DNA of 64,000 nucleotides from Ecdyonurus torrentis. Its lineage: Eukaryota; Arthropoda; Insecta; Ephemeroptera; Heptageniidae. Made by a program: the position numbers and the translations under genes. This document shows, one piece after another, positions 1-12,006 of this stretch (its first letter is position 1; each line of letters starts with the position of its first letter). The notes below the pieces were generated by a model, which was not told the DNA's origin, ran no database searches, and saw only the letters and a list, made by a program, of their open reading frames with translations. The stretch covers positions 5,130,641 through 5,194,640 of the forward strand of contig OX439137.1 of assembly GCA_949318235.1 (NCBI GenBank), in the 5' to 3' direction.

Positions 1-404
1 GTTACTGTTTTTTTTTTTTTTTTTCTTGTATTCTTTGAACTTTATACGAGCTACTATTTAGTAATTACAAAATAACCTGAGAATTCTTAATAGATCTTGT
101 TTTCATAAATAAACTAAAAAAATAGATATGTAATAATTATACCACCTAAGTTTTTACCAGCATCAATTATATTTAAAAACACATAATTTTTGTTATAGTT
201 AATAATCTACATTCTTCTTTATACATAAAAAAAAGTTTGTCCAGCATTCTTTGCTATGCAATTTTAAAATAGCAGAATTTATGCTATATAGGTAATATAA
301 GACAATTTGATAATAGGACATAAATGCAGAATGAATGTTGGTTTTTTGTAATTGATTTAATGATAATGCTTTATAGCATGATTACACGCAAAAAAATTAA
401 TACT
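1..404. other. AT-rich non-coding stretch
   Basis: No exon with credible splice sites and no coding-like reading frame is visible. It contains short homopolymer T and A runs and, around 240-400, a degenerate stretch resembling the 'GCATAAATTATGCT' MITE family (family C here) found elsewhere in the window. Confidence 0.4.
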
Positions 405-570
405 AAAAATGTAAAAGGTAGACATATAGCATAGAACATAGGTATTATTATACTACAATAAAACGTGTAACTCACTTAGATTAAGTGGTATTGTATATAG
501 TTTATAACTACATGTTACAAATTAAAGTGTACCTATTGCAAAATACAGGATACATGTAACCTGCCATAGG
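405..570. repeat. Interspersed repeat, inverted relative to copy at 4535-4740
   Basis: The segment with 'ATAACTACATG', 'CTCACTTAGATTAAG' and 'GTAACCTGCC' reappears in reverse complement at 4535-4740 ('GGCAGGTACATG', 'CTTAATCTAAGTGAGTC'). Two inverted dispersed copies imply a mobile or duplicated repeat. No coding potential is seen. Confidence 0.6.
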
Positions 571-741
571 TAGTATTTTTTTCAATGAATCATTAAATTC
601 ATGGATTATAAAATATTATTATGTATAAACTAGTGTTGCTATATAATCAGGCTATAGTTCATGTGCATGTAACAATTATTGTACTATTTTTTTGTGTAAA
701 TATATTTATTTTTAGCAAGGATTTGATGTGTAAATAGTTTG

Positions 742-1156
742 TTTAAAGCTCTTGTCAACTTACTTTTTTTTTATCATTAAGAATACTAGACTGATAATTA
801 CCATACCTTATTAGCCATGAATCAGACATCAACACGTTGATTTTGTATTTATTTTTGTTTATTTTCCTTATTGCGGTTATATCACGTATCTGACGTCACA
901 ACGTACCGCCGCCAATCACAGTCACCGCTCTGGTCACGTGATAAATTTAAGCCCCTCTCTCAAGTTATTTACCCCTATCACGGTTCCATCGGTATATTGT
1001 GACGTCAGATACGTGATATAACCGCAAAAAGTAAAATAAACGAAAATAAATACAAAATCAATGTGTTGGTGTCTAATTCATGGATAATAAGGTTTGGTAA
1101 TTATCAGTCTAGTATTCTAAATGAAAAAATAAGTAAGTTGACAAGGGCTTTAAGCA
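742..1156. mobile_element. MITE with ~150-bp terminal inverted repeats
   Basis: The left end ('TTTAAAGCTCTTGTCAACTTAC') is mirrored at the right ('GTAAGTTGACAAGGGCTTTAA'). Mirrored identity continues inward through 'CCAAACCTTATT', 'AATACAAAATCAA' and 'GATACGTGATATAACCGC', with both arms carrying GACGTCA. A short GC-richer core sits between the arms. There is no transposase, so it is a non-autonomous DNA element. Confidence 0.8.
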
Positions 1157-1233
1157 AAACCAATAAAATTTAGATTACTAATTGTCATTTATTATTACTT
1201 ATTTTATTATTATTATTATTTGTCATTACTTAC

Positions 1234-1425
1234 AGGTTATTTTGACACATGTTGGTGCGTTACCATTCAGTATATAACGCTGGAACTTTCGATCCCATAC
1301 ACATTTCTTAATGCTCATACCGCTAACTTCATATCCATTTTTACATGAATAAAGATAAGCCTCTCCCGTGGGGAGTAATCCAACGTAGCCATTTATAGGA
1401 GGTTTCGGAAATTTACATAGAATTT
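1234..1425 (-). CDS. Gene A (partial): sushi/CCP exon of a receptor
   Basis: A 192-bp phase 1-1 exon on the minus strand, bounded by TTTCAG at the right and GTAAGT at the left. It encodes one sushi (CCP) domain of about 64 residues with all four cysteines: ILC..., LYSCKNGYEVSG, KKC and APTCV. The GYxxxxxxxxxC spacing is typical of the fold. It differs from the sushi exons of genes C, D, E and G, which all lack the first cysteine. Downstream exons (stalk, transmembrane, tail) would lie left of base 1. I found no convincing 5' exons between 1426 and gene B, so this may be a relic or belong to a gene whose other exons I could not resolve. Function by family: cell-surface recognition or ligand binding. 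Confidence 0.7.
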
Positions 1426-2118
1426 CTGAAAACATAAGTTTAACTTATTATTTTAATTAATTAACAATTAATGAGGTTTTGATTAATTTGGAACCATTTG
1501 TGGAACAGGGGATTATTCAAAGAAAAACAGTCATATACTTACTGTAAAAGCAAATTTTCAAAAAACTCGAGCATATCAAAGAAGTAAAACACCCTGGTAG
1601 ATACAAAATAATAAATAAACACACATAATTCATTATGTTTTACAGCAGACGGTCAACAATTATACATAGAATGTTGCCAAGAGAAAAATATTGACCCAGG
1701 CAGTTTCCACAAACAACAAGCGTTGGTATTGTGAAATATGTAAGTTATCTTCAATAAAGCCGGAAGTTCAATTAGCCGGAAGAGGTGATGGTAACCAAGT
1801 ATGACGCAGCATTAAAGAATCATATTAAAAAAAATACAAATAATATATATTGCGTTACTCATCGTGTCTTATTGCTCAGTAATAAACCTCAATGTCATAA
1901 AGTACACTTCCTTCGGGAAATACAAATAAGAAAATAATATATATTGTATTATTATAATAGCTGTGAACTACGACGTCAATATAAACGTTTAAATATTTTA
2001 CATTTTAAATAATAATATAACATAGTGGTGCAATGATTTTGATTGTATTATCGACCAATATCAAAGAGCAATTATAAGCTAAAGAAACGATTATTTAAAA
2101 ATAATCGAACGATCATAA

Positions 2119-2380
<262 letters not shown>

Positions 2381-2648
2381 CTGTGTGTGTATAATTTCTA
2401 ATTATGAACCGATGTCCGAACTTTATAATTAACAATTTAATTATTACCAATTATTTTTTTTTTTCTCAAGCTTTAATGATTTCCTATAACATTTCAAACT
2501 AAAACACAATAAAATTGATTTGATAATGTAAAATCCCTAATTATAAATATAATTGAATATTACTTTACAGTTGTGGTTATAATATTCACATACGTCATAT
2601 GGACGCAGTGTAATGAATACTATACATATATTTTAATTGATATTCAAA

Positions 2649-3780
2649 ATGTATCTGAAATCTGAAGCATGTTTCTTAATTTGTTCTTCGTTTTTATTTA
2701 TGTTAACCCAGCAAAATTCTACAGGTAATTAATATAATGTAGCCAACGGGACTATAGTTATTTTATTTACGTTACAAATCAATTAAATAAATTCATTGAT
2801 CAGAAAATTAGAAGCACGAAAAAAAAATTAAAAACGTAATCACTATGCTAGCTCAATACAGCAACATATTTAATCTATATTTTATAGCGATTATATACAC
2901 ATACACGGAAATTATAAATCTAAGAAATTATTCAGTTACATATAAGTAACTCTTTAGTACAAACCAATAACTTGGTTGAAAAAAAGTTTAAAGAGTAACT
3001 CGTTATTCTTTAGCGGTAAATAGTGAACTCTTTAGATTCTAAAAAACTAAAAACGAATTTATTACAAAAAAACTCTAAATAATAACTCTTTAGATAATTT
3101 TTGCAGTGTACAGTATATTTCGTAATAGTTAAGATGTTCAGCCAAGATACTACATACAAGATAAGGACACGCTCGACCAAATTGGGCCGCCGCGAAATTC
3201 AAAATGAGCCTCTAAGCCAATCAGCGCTCGAGTTGAAGGTCACGTGATCAATATTGACCAATCACAATGCCGCTAAAATTTACATGGGACCAGTTGGTGT
3301 CGCTATCTTGTATGTAGTATCTTGGTTCAGCATGATTACATTATATGGTATTATTGGTATTACAAAATAGCAACATTTGTGCTCAACAATATACGTAGGA
3401 ATTATTCAATGCAGCGTATCAATTGCGTAATTAATTATTTACGTGCAATGTAATATAAGATCATGTCACGTGTAAAATATTTACAGAAATAAAACATAAT
3501 GCAGTGTATGAACATGACACTTAATGTTATGTTTTACTAAATTTACAAATCCATCTCACTCACAAAGACCTGTTATTTTTACAATGGTTTTTAAATGTTT
3601 CTGGGTTAATTTCAAAGTAATTCGTTCAGCATATTAATTTAGCAACAATTTTTCAACACTATTTTTAATTTAATTCAATGTGCAAGACTAAAACATTTCA
3701 GAAGTTAATTTTATTGCATATTTGAAAAGAGAACATCGTCCTGAATCAGCAGATACGTGAACTTTAATTTTTGAGTTCCT

Positions 3781-3811
<31 letters not shown>

Positions 3812-6800
3812 GAAAGTTGCGAAATAACGTCACGTTCGGTAACTTTTTTCTATCTCCATATGCATAAAGGAATAGACCGGAGAAAAACATAAGCATTTAT
3901 ATCACAAAATACTTGATGGGATTTACATAAATAACTATAGTTTATCTCAAAACTCAACAGTAGCCCCATAGCAGTGATCAGAAAATTCAATTTATGCAAC
4001 CCGCACAGCATTTTCATACTAATTTTTGCATGTTTCTGACGTCATAAACATGACTTTTCACGCAAATTGCATACTTTACAGTTTTTTCACGCTCTCTCGT
4101 GGGGCTACACTATCATTCTGGTAAAAATTGTCATCAGTTTTGAAGATCCCATTTCGTGTTTATTCATTAAAAAGAACATGTTGTTTTATGTGGTCTATGC
4201 CTATAAGTTACAAACTGTGACATTATTTTCAAAAATTATTTAAAAAGTCTTAAGTAACTCAACAAATATAAATTTGCATATCAATTAATTTAGGACAATA
4301 TGCTCTTTTAGAATATAAAATAACATTTGCCCTATATTTTTTTGGTCTTCCTATGTTGTTAAATATTATTTATGCTTTTTTTTTATACTTATAGAGTAAG
4401 ATTATGGTCATTACTGTACTACTATTTGTTATGGTATTATGGTTATCTATTGTTGAATTAGAAATAAACAGCTCCGGATATTTGAGTTTACAAAGTATAT
4501 TGCATTGTATGATGCAACACGGAAAAAAAATAGTACTAATGGCAGGTACATGAACCTGTATTTTGCAATATGTACACTTGATTTTGGAACAGGTAGTTAT
4601 AAAACTACAATACCTCTTAATCTAAGTGAGTCACACCTTTATTGTTGCACAGTGCACCTGCATTAGGTATTATTGTAGTATAATAATACCTGTGTTCTAG
4701 GTTATATGTCTGCCTATTACATTGTTAATATTAATTTTTTTGCGTGAATGATTGCATTGCATTGTGTGATAGGGTTATGTCTTAATTTACAAAGTAACCG
4801 GACGTTGACTGGTACACGGACAGCATAAATTACGTAATTTATGCTGTATTTATGTCATTATAGCATAAATTATGCTAAATTAGAATAAAAAATAATTATG
4901 CTAAATAACATAATATTTATTCTATGTAACATAGCTACTATGCAGTATAGCATAAATTATGCTGTATTGAACAAACTGTGTCAAAAATGAGCTAGCATAA
5001 TTATTACGTTGTTATTTTTGTCCTTGTATAGTAACTATAGAATACGAAGCTACTATACTAACAAATTGTATTACTTTTCTATTCAATTTTATTTGGAACT
5101 TTGTAACAAAACACTTAAAGGCATAGAAAACATAAAACACAATGTTCTTATTAATCATTAAACACAAAATGTGATCTACAAAACTGATGATAGTTTTTAC
5201 TTGAATGTAAATGTAGCGCCACAATAGAGCGTGAAAAAATTGTAAAGTATGTAATTTGCGTGAATATTTCTGTTTATGACAACAGAAACAGGCAAAAATT
5301 AGTATGAAAATGTTAAGCGGGTTGCATAAATCTAAAACTTTTGATCACTGTAGCAATGGGTTTTGAGACCAATTAATATTATTTATGTCCAGCAAGTGTT
5401 TTGTGATATAAATGCTAAATTTTGTTATGTTGTCTATGCCTTTAAGACCACTTTACAGTTTTGAGGTTTTAGAGTTTTAGTAAAAAAAAAATTAAAATAA
5501 ATAAAAACTCAGATACTGACAATACTGTAATAATATCAAAGTACACTTAAGTCCCTCGTAAATGTAACATCAAAGACGATGCCGCTTTTTAAGGAAAAGG
5601 GTAGAAATGCGTAGTCAGGTAAGAGCAGCGTTGCCACCTGCTCTTTTCTTGCTTTTGCTAAGTGAGAAAGTGATTGACATCTCATTTCAGATAACAAAAC
5701 CTGCATTTTATTTGTAAAAGACACGAAATATTTTGCTATTATGTCTTAAAAGCTTTTTTCACTTAAGTTATTTAGATTTGTTATGTTGTTTTCATGCTCG
5801 CGAATACAAAGAAGAGTAAAAATAATGAAGTGAGATGTCAATCACTTTCTCACTTAGCAAAAGCAAGAAAAGAGCAGGTGGCAACGCTGCTCTTACCTGA
5901 CTACGCATTTCTACCCTTTTCCCTTAAAAGCGGCATCGTCTTTGATGTTACATTTACGAGGGACTTAAGTGCTAGCAATCAAATTTATGTTCCCGTCTTC
6001 ATGAGTTGACATGTATTCTTATAGAGGAATTGAGTAACTTAAATTAATTTTTTTCTCAATGCTGAACGATTTTGTTTTGCTGAATTTTAAATAGTTTGGT
6101 TCATAAACTTAACTGTAGATTTATAGGGAAACAAAAGATCTGAAACTCAATAAGCTGCAGTAAAAATATCAGGGATGTGTGTATCCTGATATTTTATCCT
6201 GATATATGTATGTATTAGGGATGTATATAATGTATCAGGGAGAAATTCTTCTGGATACTTATAGTTATTTCATTGTTCCATAAGAATTCAAATTCAAATT
6301 TTATGGAGGTAAGGACACAACATCGTGTACAAGCACTTTGTTGCTATTGTTGGGCTCTGGATTTTCTCATTAAACTCATTTTTTGTAAAAGTTTTGTACA
6401 TTTTACAAAAACCATACTCCTGACTAGTAGTGTCGATCACATATTATTTATTAACCAATTTGCAGGAGCTTTTATTATTTTTTTATTGTTATTATTATTA
6501 TTATTTGCTTGCTGTGTTATCGTGCTACACCAATCCCAGTCAAGACACTGTCTTATTGATAGGTAAGGACTTTCCAATCAATGGAAAAGCACACGCGAGC
6601 TGGCCACGGCCTAACAAGTAAGTACACAGCCCGGCATACGTCATGACAGCCTAGAGAAACCGTGGAAACGTCTAAGTAGGCTGATCGGTGCAATCACATC
6701 GATCATGCAACTCCCGAACGCTATGCATCGTCATGGAATGCATGTAAACATGCATCGTGCAACGTGTTATGCTTTCACACTTCACCTACGCACCCAGCAG

Positions 6801-8793
6801 TGGCTCAAACCTATATTCAGTGTGGAGTACGAGTTACGAGTCAGCTGTCTTCATCACTTGACCATACCAGCTCGGTAATATTATTATTATTTATATTATT
6901 GTTTATTTTTGTGTTACAGTACTAAATACTACATGCAATAAACCTGAGTCAAAAGCTGAAAATTGCTACTATTATAAAAAACAATTTCATTGTTATTGTT
7001 TACTTCCAAGCCGAAAAAATAATTACGAGAAATTGATAGTTACTTGCGTCAATGGACAAATACCCAACACGGATCCTTGTGGTAAGGAAGATTAATTGTG
7101 TTTTCCTTCTTTTGTGATAAATTTCTATAAAGTCATAAAATTGTGCGTATATAAGTTTTTGTATTATTTTAAATTTTATTCATTTGAAATAATTTACTCC
7201 AAATAGAAATAATAATATAATAGAAATTAACATTTTTCATTAAAAATGATATAACTATAAAATTATTTTTTTAATTGATTGATTTTATTTTGTCATGATG
7301 GTTTTAAAATAAATTAAACAAGCTAAAAATTACAACTAAGGATTAAAAATTATTTTTATTTTATATTGGTACTTTATATAAAAGAGAGTGGTCCCATAAA
7401 ATGACCAAACTTAAGGAGAGGAAGTTCAGCGTTTACAACATGTATTTTTCAATGTTAGATAATGAGAAGAACTGTTCATTGTCTCACATATAATGACCCA
7501 AAGCCATTCCGTAGCCCCGTGGTAGCCCAGCAAACTTGCACTCATCCTGCGAGATATGCAACCTGGTACAACTTTTTCTATAGTAAAGCCGTAACTATGA
7601 CGTAAAAAATACTAGACAGGTTGCATATCACGCAGGATTATCACGAGTTTGCGAGGCTACGGAAGGGCTTTGGGTCATCATCGGGTCATCATATGTGAGT
7701 TTAAGAACAGTTCTTCTCATTATCTAACATTGAAGAAGTCCTGTTGTAGCCCCTAAACTTCCTCTTTAAGGTTGGGTCTCGATGCTGGAAAAATCAATAT
7801 ATAAAATAATTATTGAAATTAACATGGGCTCTTATGGGACTATAACTTCAAAAAGTCATAATTTAAAATCTAGCATGGTGTCCCCCTAATTTGTTTTACA
7901 ATTTTGAAGATACCATATCCTAATGTATCACCGTACAAAAGTTCGGATTTTTCTTTCTTTACAAATTTTAGTCAAATCCCGCAGTACCTGATTTCCTGCA
8001 TTAAGAGCTATGTTGCCAATTAAAAAAAAAATTTAAATTTCATGGCTACAAAAAAAAATGGTTCAAAATTGTTTGTGAAAATGTATTTGTAGAACGGAGC
8101 AACGTCTATTTTGATAAACGAAGTGTCCAATAATAATTTTCAAAGTTGCTTTATGATAAGTCAAAGGACTGCTGTCAACCCTTAATGTGTCTAAAAGGTA
8201 TCTTAAAAGTTCAGAGAACAGGCACCTTCAAATAATTAAGGCAGTTCTGCTAGAGAGCCATATAAACTCAGGTTTTGTAATTTTAAATTCGTACATTTTC
8301 AGAAAGTTGTGTTAAAAAATATAGCAAAACAATATTATATTTTTATTGAATTATATTAACTATATTAATAATCCTTTTTTTTTTTTTTTTCTTTTTTTTT
8401 TTTTCTTCAGATTTTAAGAACAAGGTAAATACAAAATCTAAGATGAACATCTCTACAAACGGGAAAATAAATCATTTGCCAAAAACAATTTGTATTGATG
8501 AATTATTATTTTACTCTATTATTGGTGTATGTATTTTTATAATGATAATGCTTTGTGTTTTACAAATTTTTACTTTATTTAAATGTCAATTAAAAAGTAA
8601 AATAGCAAAGAATTCTTGTAACGAGGTACATGATAATTCAACTTATAGAGTAGAATCTACTCGAGATATGAGAAATGACGTCACAGAAAGTAATATTTAT
8701 GATGAACCAGTTCAATATGACGATATTCTTAATTATCAAAAAGAGAAAAAAAGTACTAAGATTTTTAAATTTCTAAGACGATCTCCACAATAA
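2649..8793 (+). CDS. Gene B: type I membrane receptor with Cys module and ITIM tail
   Basis: Three exons: 2649-2724, 6920-7081 and 8411-8793, all joined in phase 1, giving 621 coding bases and 206 residues. Exon 1 is a signal peptide (hydrophobic LICSSFLFML). Exon 2 is a six-cysteine module (C..C..CxC..C..C) close to the type I module of the neighbours but lacking the third Cys of CxCxxC. Exon 3 holds a transmembrane helix (about residues 111-136) and a cytoplasmic tail with four tyrosines (158, 176, 182, 188). Residues 180-185, VQYDDI, fit the ITIM consensus (I/V/L/S)xYxx(I/V/L), the docking site for SH2 phosphatases in vertebrate inhibitory receptors. A poly(A) signal AATAAA follows near 8822. 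It is the only plus-strand gene of the cluster. Inferred role: inhibitory-type receptor. The ligand is unknown. An extra exon in the 4.2-kb intron cannot be excluded. Confidence 0.78.
3132..3342. mobile_element. Small MITE in gene B intron 1
   Basis: Terminal inverted repeats read 'CAGCCAAGATACTACATACA' at the left and the complement 'TGTATGTAGTATCTTGGTT' at the right, around a GC-richer core with 'CCGCCGCG'. No coding content. Confidence 0.7.
3865..4208. mobile_element. MITE family A, copy 1
   Basis: About 340 bp, with ends 'AAAGGAATAGACC' and 'GGTCTATGCCTATAAG'. Internal hallmarks are a CACGAGAGAGCGTGA-type motif, GACGTCA and 'GTTGCATAAAT'. Nine copies occur in the window, usually bordered by TTAA. 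No ORF. Confidence 0.8.
4535..4740. repeat. Interspersed repeat, inverted copy of 405-570
   Basis: Reverse-complement match to the repeat at 405-570, sharing 'TAATCTAAGTGAGTCA' and the flanking sequence. Lies in gene B intron 1. Confidence 0.6.
4830..5025. mobile_element. MITE family C copy ('GCATAAATTATGCT' family)
   Basis: Repeated palindromic motif 'AGCATAAATTATGCT', the ends 'ATTACGTAATTTATGCTG' and 'AGCTAGCATAATTATTACG', and no ORF. Related copies lie at about 13150, 29320, 33870, 34915, 47790, 51105, 56505 and 61760. Confidence 0.7.
5115..5446. mobile_element. MITE family A, copy 2
   Basis: Begins TTAAAGGCATAGA and ends TCTATGCCTTTAA, so TTAA flanks both sides. It shares the family core including 'GAGCGTGAAAAAAT' and 'GTTGCATAAAT'. 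Confidence 0.8.
5544..5971. mobile_element. Inverted-repeat element with ~145-bp near-perfect arms
   Basis: The left arm starts 'CACTTAAGTCCCTCG' and the right arm ends 'CGAGGGACTTAAGTG'. Both arms continue inward as mirror images through 'AGCAGCGTTGCCACCTGCTC', around a spacer of about 130 bp. The same peptide frame appears on both strands only because the arms are mirrored. Non-autonomous foldback or MITE. Confidence 0.8.
6505..6876 (-). mobile_element. tRNA-derived SINE, copy 1
   Basis: On the minus strand the element starts near 6876 with a tRNA-like head whose box A is degenerate in this copy; the B-box counterpart of copies 4 and 5 (GGTTCGAGCC) is mutated here. It ends near 6505 with a tail preceded by 'GATAAGACAGTGTCTTGACTG'. 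Lies in gene B intron 1, just upstream of exon 2. Other copies lie at 14505, 19310, 36840, 52205 and 58252. Confidence 0.75.
7412..7775. mobile_element. MITE family D, copy 1
   Basis: Palindromic element sharing 'ATGTTAGATAATGAGAAGAA', 'GATGACCCAAAGCC' and 'GAGATATGCAACC' with the copy at 30990-31325. Its two halves mirror each other. No ORF. Lies in gene B intron 2. Confidence 0.7.
7800..8015. repeat. Repeat family E copy
   Basis: Shares 'AATTTAAAATCTAGCATGGTG', 'ATGTATCACCGT' and 'TCAAATCCCGCA' with segments at 34335-34560 and 38148-38360 (those are inverted relative to it). Confidence 0.6.
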
Positions 8794-8849
8794 AGTAAAT
8801 GTGTAATTATACTCGGAAATAATAAAATAAGTAATTTGTGTCATTATAA

Positions 8850-9116
8850 TTAAAGGCGTAGAACACCTTGAACAAAAAAGTTGCGTAATGTCCTAACAAA
8901 CCTGAAAATCAACGTTGATTTGGCCGGAGTCATTTATTTCTAATTTATTTTCCATTCACAAAATGCCACTCTGACGTCACAGCTTGCTTGTTTTACGCAT
9001 CATTTTGTGAATGGAAAATAAATTAGAAATAAATGACTCCGGCCAAATCAACGTTGTTTTCAGGTTTGTTAGGATATTATGCAACTTGTTTTGTTCAAGG
9101 TATTCTACGCCTTTAA
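8850..9116. mobile_element. MITE family B, copy 1
   Basis: Palindromic element bounded by TTAA: 'TTAAAGGCGTAGAACACCTTG' at the left and its complement at the right. The arms of about 120 bp carry 'ATCAACGTTGATTTGGCC' and GACGTCACAGCTTGC in the core. Other copies are at 21713, 40050, 46780 and 55736. Directly follows gene B. Confidence 0.85.
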
Positions 9117-9425
9117 GGTGTATGCACATGACATCATACTGAGTGCGCTTGAAGCCATACTGGATCAATGAACAACATTGCTCTGCTCAGCATAGGATAA
9201 ACTTCGTTTTTGTCTATTTTCTTTGAGAAATCAGTATTTTTTTTTTTTTAATCACATACTTAAGATACTAATTCAACCTATTAAAAGCACAAATGCACTC
9301 AAAAATATTGCTGTTTATATTATTTTGAAACTGGCAAAATGAGTTATTTTCCTATGCAGCTCATGTTATTGAATGATCCAACGTGGCATTGACTTTTAAC
9401 ATGAATGCGTACACCCTTTAGCATA
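9117..9425. repeat. Repeat family F, copy 1
   Basis: Shares 'CAGCATAGGATAAACTTCGT', 'ATTTTCTTTGAGAAAT' and 'GAATGATCCAACGTGGC' with 30400-30690. Abuts the right end of the MITE B copy. No coding content. Confidence 0.6.
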
Positions 9426-9429
9426 ACCA

Positions 9430-10363
9430 AATCAGAACCAATTATAATGTAAAAATAATATTTATTCTATATAACGTAGTTAATATATTTAGTATTAAAG
9501 CATAAAATAAATTATGTTAAAAATGAGCTTGTTTTGTTTTTTTCCGTTTATAAATTCTGCATTAATTATTTTTTTAAATTTCTCACTTTTCAAGAAATCT
9601 AATTTAAGTTGGTATTTTCTATACTAATTTTAAAAAAAAATAAAAAACTATTAAACGTTTTGTAGTATAATTGCATAACAATCAGAAGCATCTAAAAAAA
9701 TTTATTTTAGAAGAAAAACAAATTTGGAAAACATTAAATTTAAAAATATTTGTATTATGTATTGTATATATTAGCAATTAAAGTACTTTATTTATTTATT
9801 TAAGTGTTTATTTAATAATCTATTTATTTACTATTATTATTGCTACAATTTTTAGCTAGAAAATAACATTATTTAAAAAAAAATCGTTTGGGTGGGTACA
9901 TTCAATATTAAAGCCTACAATGCAGATATGTTTGCAATTTGCATTAAAAAAAAAAAAAAAAAAATTACCAGTTTAAAAATTCAAAGCTCACTTTATCCAT
10001 TACACCAAATTTCCATTAACAGCTTTCTTATTAAAAGTGACCTTTTTGAACTAAAATCTAAAAACTAATATATCATATATTGATCCATTCAAATATAAAT
10101 TAAACTTCATGTAATGAAATGAGATAATCATATTTATTCAAGTACAATAAGATATCAAATGTATATAAGTAACGGTTTATGGTCTTTAACAAATATACCA
10201 TTATAATACTGTATTATGTTGTTTTATATTTATATTAAAATTGCAAAAGTTTTGTCTATACTGCAGTATAATACACATGTAAATCGTATTTTTGTAATAA
10301 TTATTCTATAATAAAGTGGCATTAATATACTGGAAAATAGAGCTTTATTATATTGATTAAGGA
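9430..10363. other. AT-rich intergenic stretch
   Basis: Nothing gene-like is seen. It contains a fragment resembling MITE family C near 9430-9530, several A and T homopolymers and TTTA-rich low-complexity sequence. Confidence 0.4.
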
Positions 10364-10980
10364 CATAACTAATGATTAATTTGGATGATTTGCAAAAGAA
10401 AGTGATAAGAATTATATGTGGAGCTAAATATAGATCTTTGTGAGTGTAGAGAATTGTACAAAATATTAACTGTTTTAACTGTTCCTTGTGTTTATATACT
10501 TGAATGTGCCATGAAAGTCAAATTAAACCTCCCATTTTTTACTAATCATGAAATTAAACATTGTCATAACACAAGAAACAGTAAAATGCAAATACAAAAT
10601 ATCTATAAAAGAACTAAAATGTATAATAGAGGTCCTTTTTGTGGTTGTTTGAAAATATATAACAGTTTGCCATTGGAATTAAGAAAAAAAAACGACCCAA
10701 CTAGTTTTAAAAAAGCACTTAAAATCTTATTATTAAATAAACAATATTGCTCAGTGGATGAATTTTTACAGGACCAATTCTAATATTTTTGTATCTATTT
10801 TTTTTTTCTTTTCTTTAATATGTTGTTTAACGTGTGAATGTGTTTTATTGACAATCATTTCTAATTGTGTTTATATATATGTATATAATAATGTACAATA
10901 ACCTAAGCGGATACACTTTTGTGTATTTTGATTGTAGGATGAAAGAAATGAATAAATATATTTTGAAATTTGAAATTTTA
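10364..10980 (+). mobile_element. 3' end of a non-LTR retrotransposon (RT C-terminus)
   Basis: The frame at about 10377-10440 reads DLQKKVIRIICGAKYRS. After a shift of frame, 10418-10783 continues with HNTRNSKM, then a block resembling 'xxNSLPLELRKKNDPTSFK' and KKALKILL. This is the conserved tail found after the reverse-transcriptase domain in CR1/jockey/L2-type LINEs. The rest of ORF2 is absent, so the copy is 5'-truncated and frameshifted. The 3' end carries AATAAATATATTTTGAAATTTGAAATTTT, here described as two short TTTGAAAT repeats, typical of a LINE 3' terminus. It is a dead copy. Confidence 0.7.
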
Positions 10981-11849
10981 ATATTATAGTGAGTTTATAA
11001 ATATACCATATTATTTATGTTAGGTTAAGTAATAAATTATAAAAAGATTTGAAGACGTTTCATATCTTTACAGAGTAGAAGAAGTCAAATGATTAAATAA
11101 ATGTAGTTTGCTATTATTAATAGTTATCAGAATGAGATTTTTAAACGTGTAGACTATAGTTATACTTAACATTATTAAATACAAAGAAACAAAAAAGTTT
11201 CTAACATGGACTAGTTTTATATTATTATGGAGTTAAACATATATATATATATGAATGCATTAGGAAGACAATAATAGTAAAATTAGGCGTCAATTTTACC
11301 CTTATCTGTTTTTAATGTTTAACTCCTTTTTTTTTTTAAATATTTTAATGCACATTTCAGTTTAATAAAGATTTTTATTATTTATTTTATGCTCAAGGTG
11401 ATATATATTATATACGCAACAAATTTTTGTAGTTCTACAACTCAATATATTATTATTATTTAAATAGAGAGACTATGCATTTAAGCTTAGTTATTTGATC
11501 TATTGGTATAACATGTAGCTTGCCTAATTACTCCGACTTCTAATTGATGTATAAGCAGAATAGTTAAGTCAACCACTTCCATAGCTGTAAAGTACTTTTA
11601 ATTTCACCATAAACAAAGAGTTTTCCTTTATCTATTTTTGAAATGTAAATAATTAATAAAAAATATAGGTAAAGAAGTCAAACGGTTTTATATTTTGCTA
11701 TTATAATAAAAAAAAATTTAAACTTTGTTTTTTGTGAAAACTTTTATTGAACTAAATAAAGATTACATTTGGCAGTTACATTTTTATATATTTAACAAAA
11801 AGACTTATATTAAATAGATATCCAATTTATTGGAAAATAAACACTAATA
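10981..11849. other. AT-rich intergenic stretch
   Basis: No exon, RNA gene or clear repeat boundary seen; low-complexity A/T sequence only. Confidence 0.4.
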
Positions 11850-12006
11850 CAGTCCACACCACGTAAGGATGCGACCAATAAGAGAGCGCTTAAAAACTCT
11901 CCATTTAGTTAACATTACCCCACCTCCTAGTGACCTTGAAAGCGTCTATTGGCTGCCCAGGGGGAATCGATAAATCGCCCACATCCTTACGTGATTTCTA
12001 GTGTAG
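11850..12006. mobile_element. Short MITE
   Basis: Terminal inverted repeats 'ACACCACGTAAGGATG' at the left and 'CATCCTTACGTGATTTCTAGTGT' at the right enclose a GC-richer core. About 155 bp; no ORF. Confidence 0.65.

Noticed and set aside
1541..1578. Possible signal exon for gene A (MLEFFENLLL, GTAAGT donor)
   Set aside because: It ends in phase 2 and cannot join the phase 1 sushi exon; hydrophobicity is poor.
1645..1740. Plus-strand exon-like segment ending at GTAAGT
   Set aside because: The only phase with family-like content meets a stop before the donor, and part of it ('GACCCAGGCAGTTT') recurs at 36440, so it is probably repeat sequence.
5536..6009. Two ORFs sharing the same ~48-residue peptide
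   Set aside because: The identity follows from mirrored arms of an inverted repeat; no splice sites or family similarity.
6273..6621. ORFs around 6273-6621 and 52199-52645
   Set aside because: They read through SINE copies and adjoining TTA repeats.
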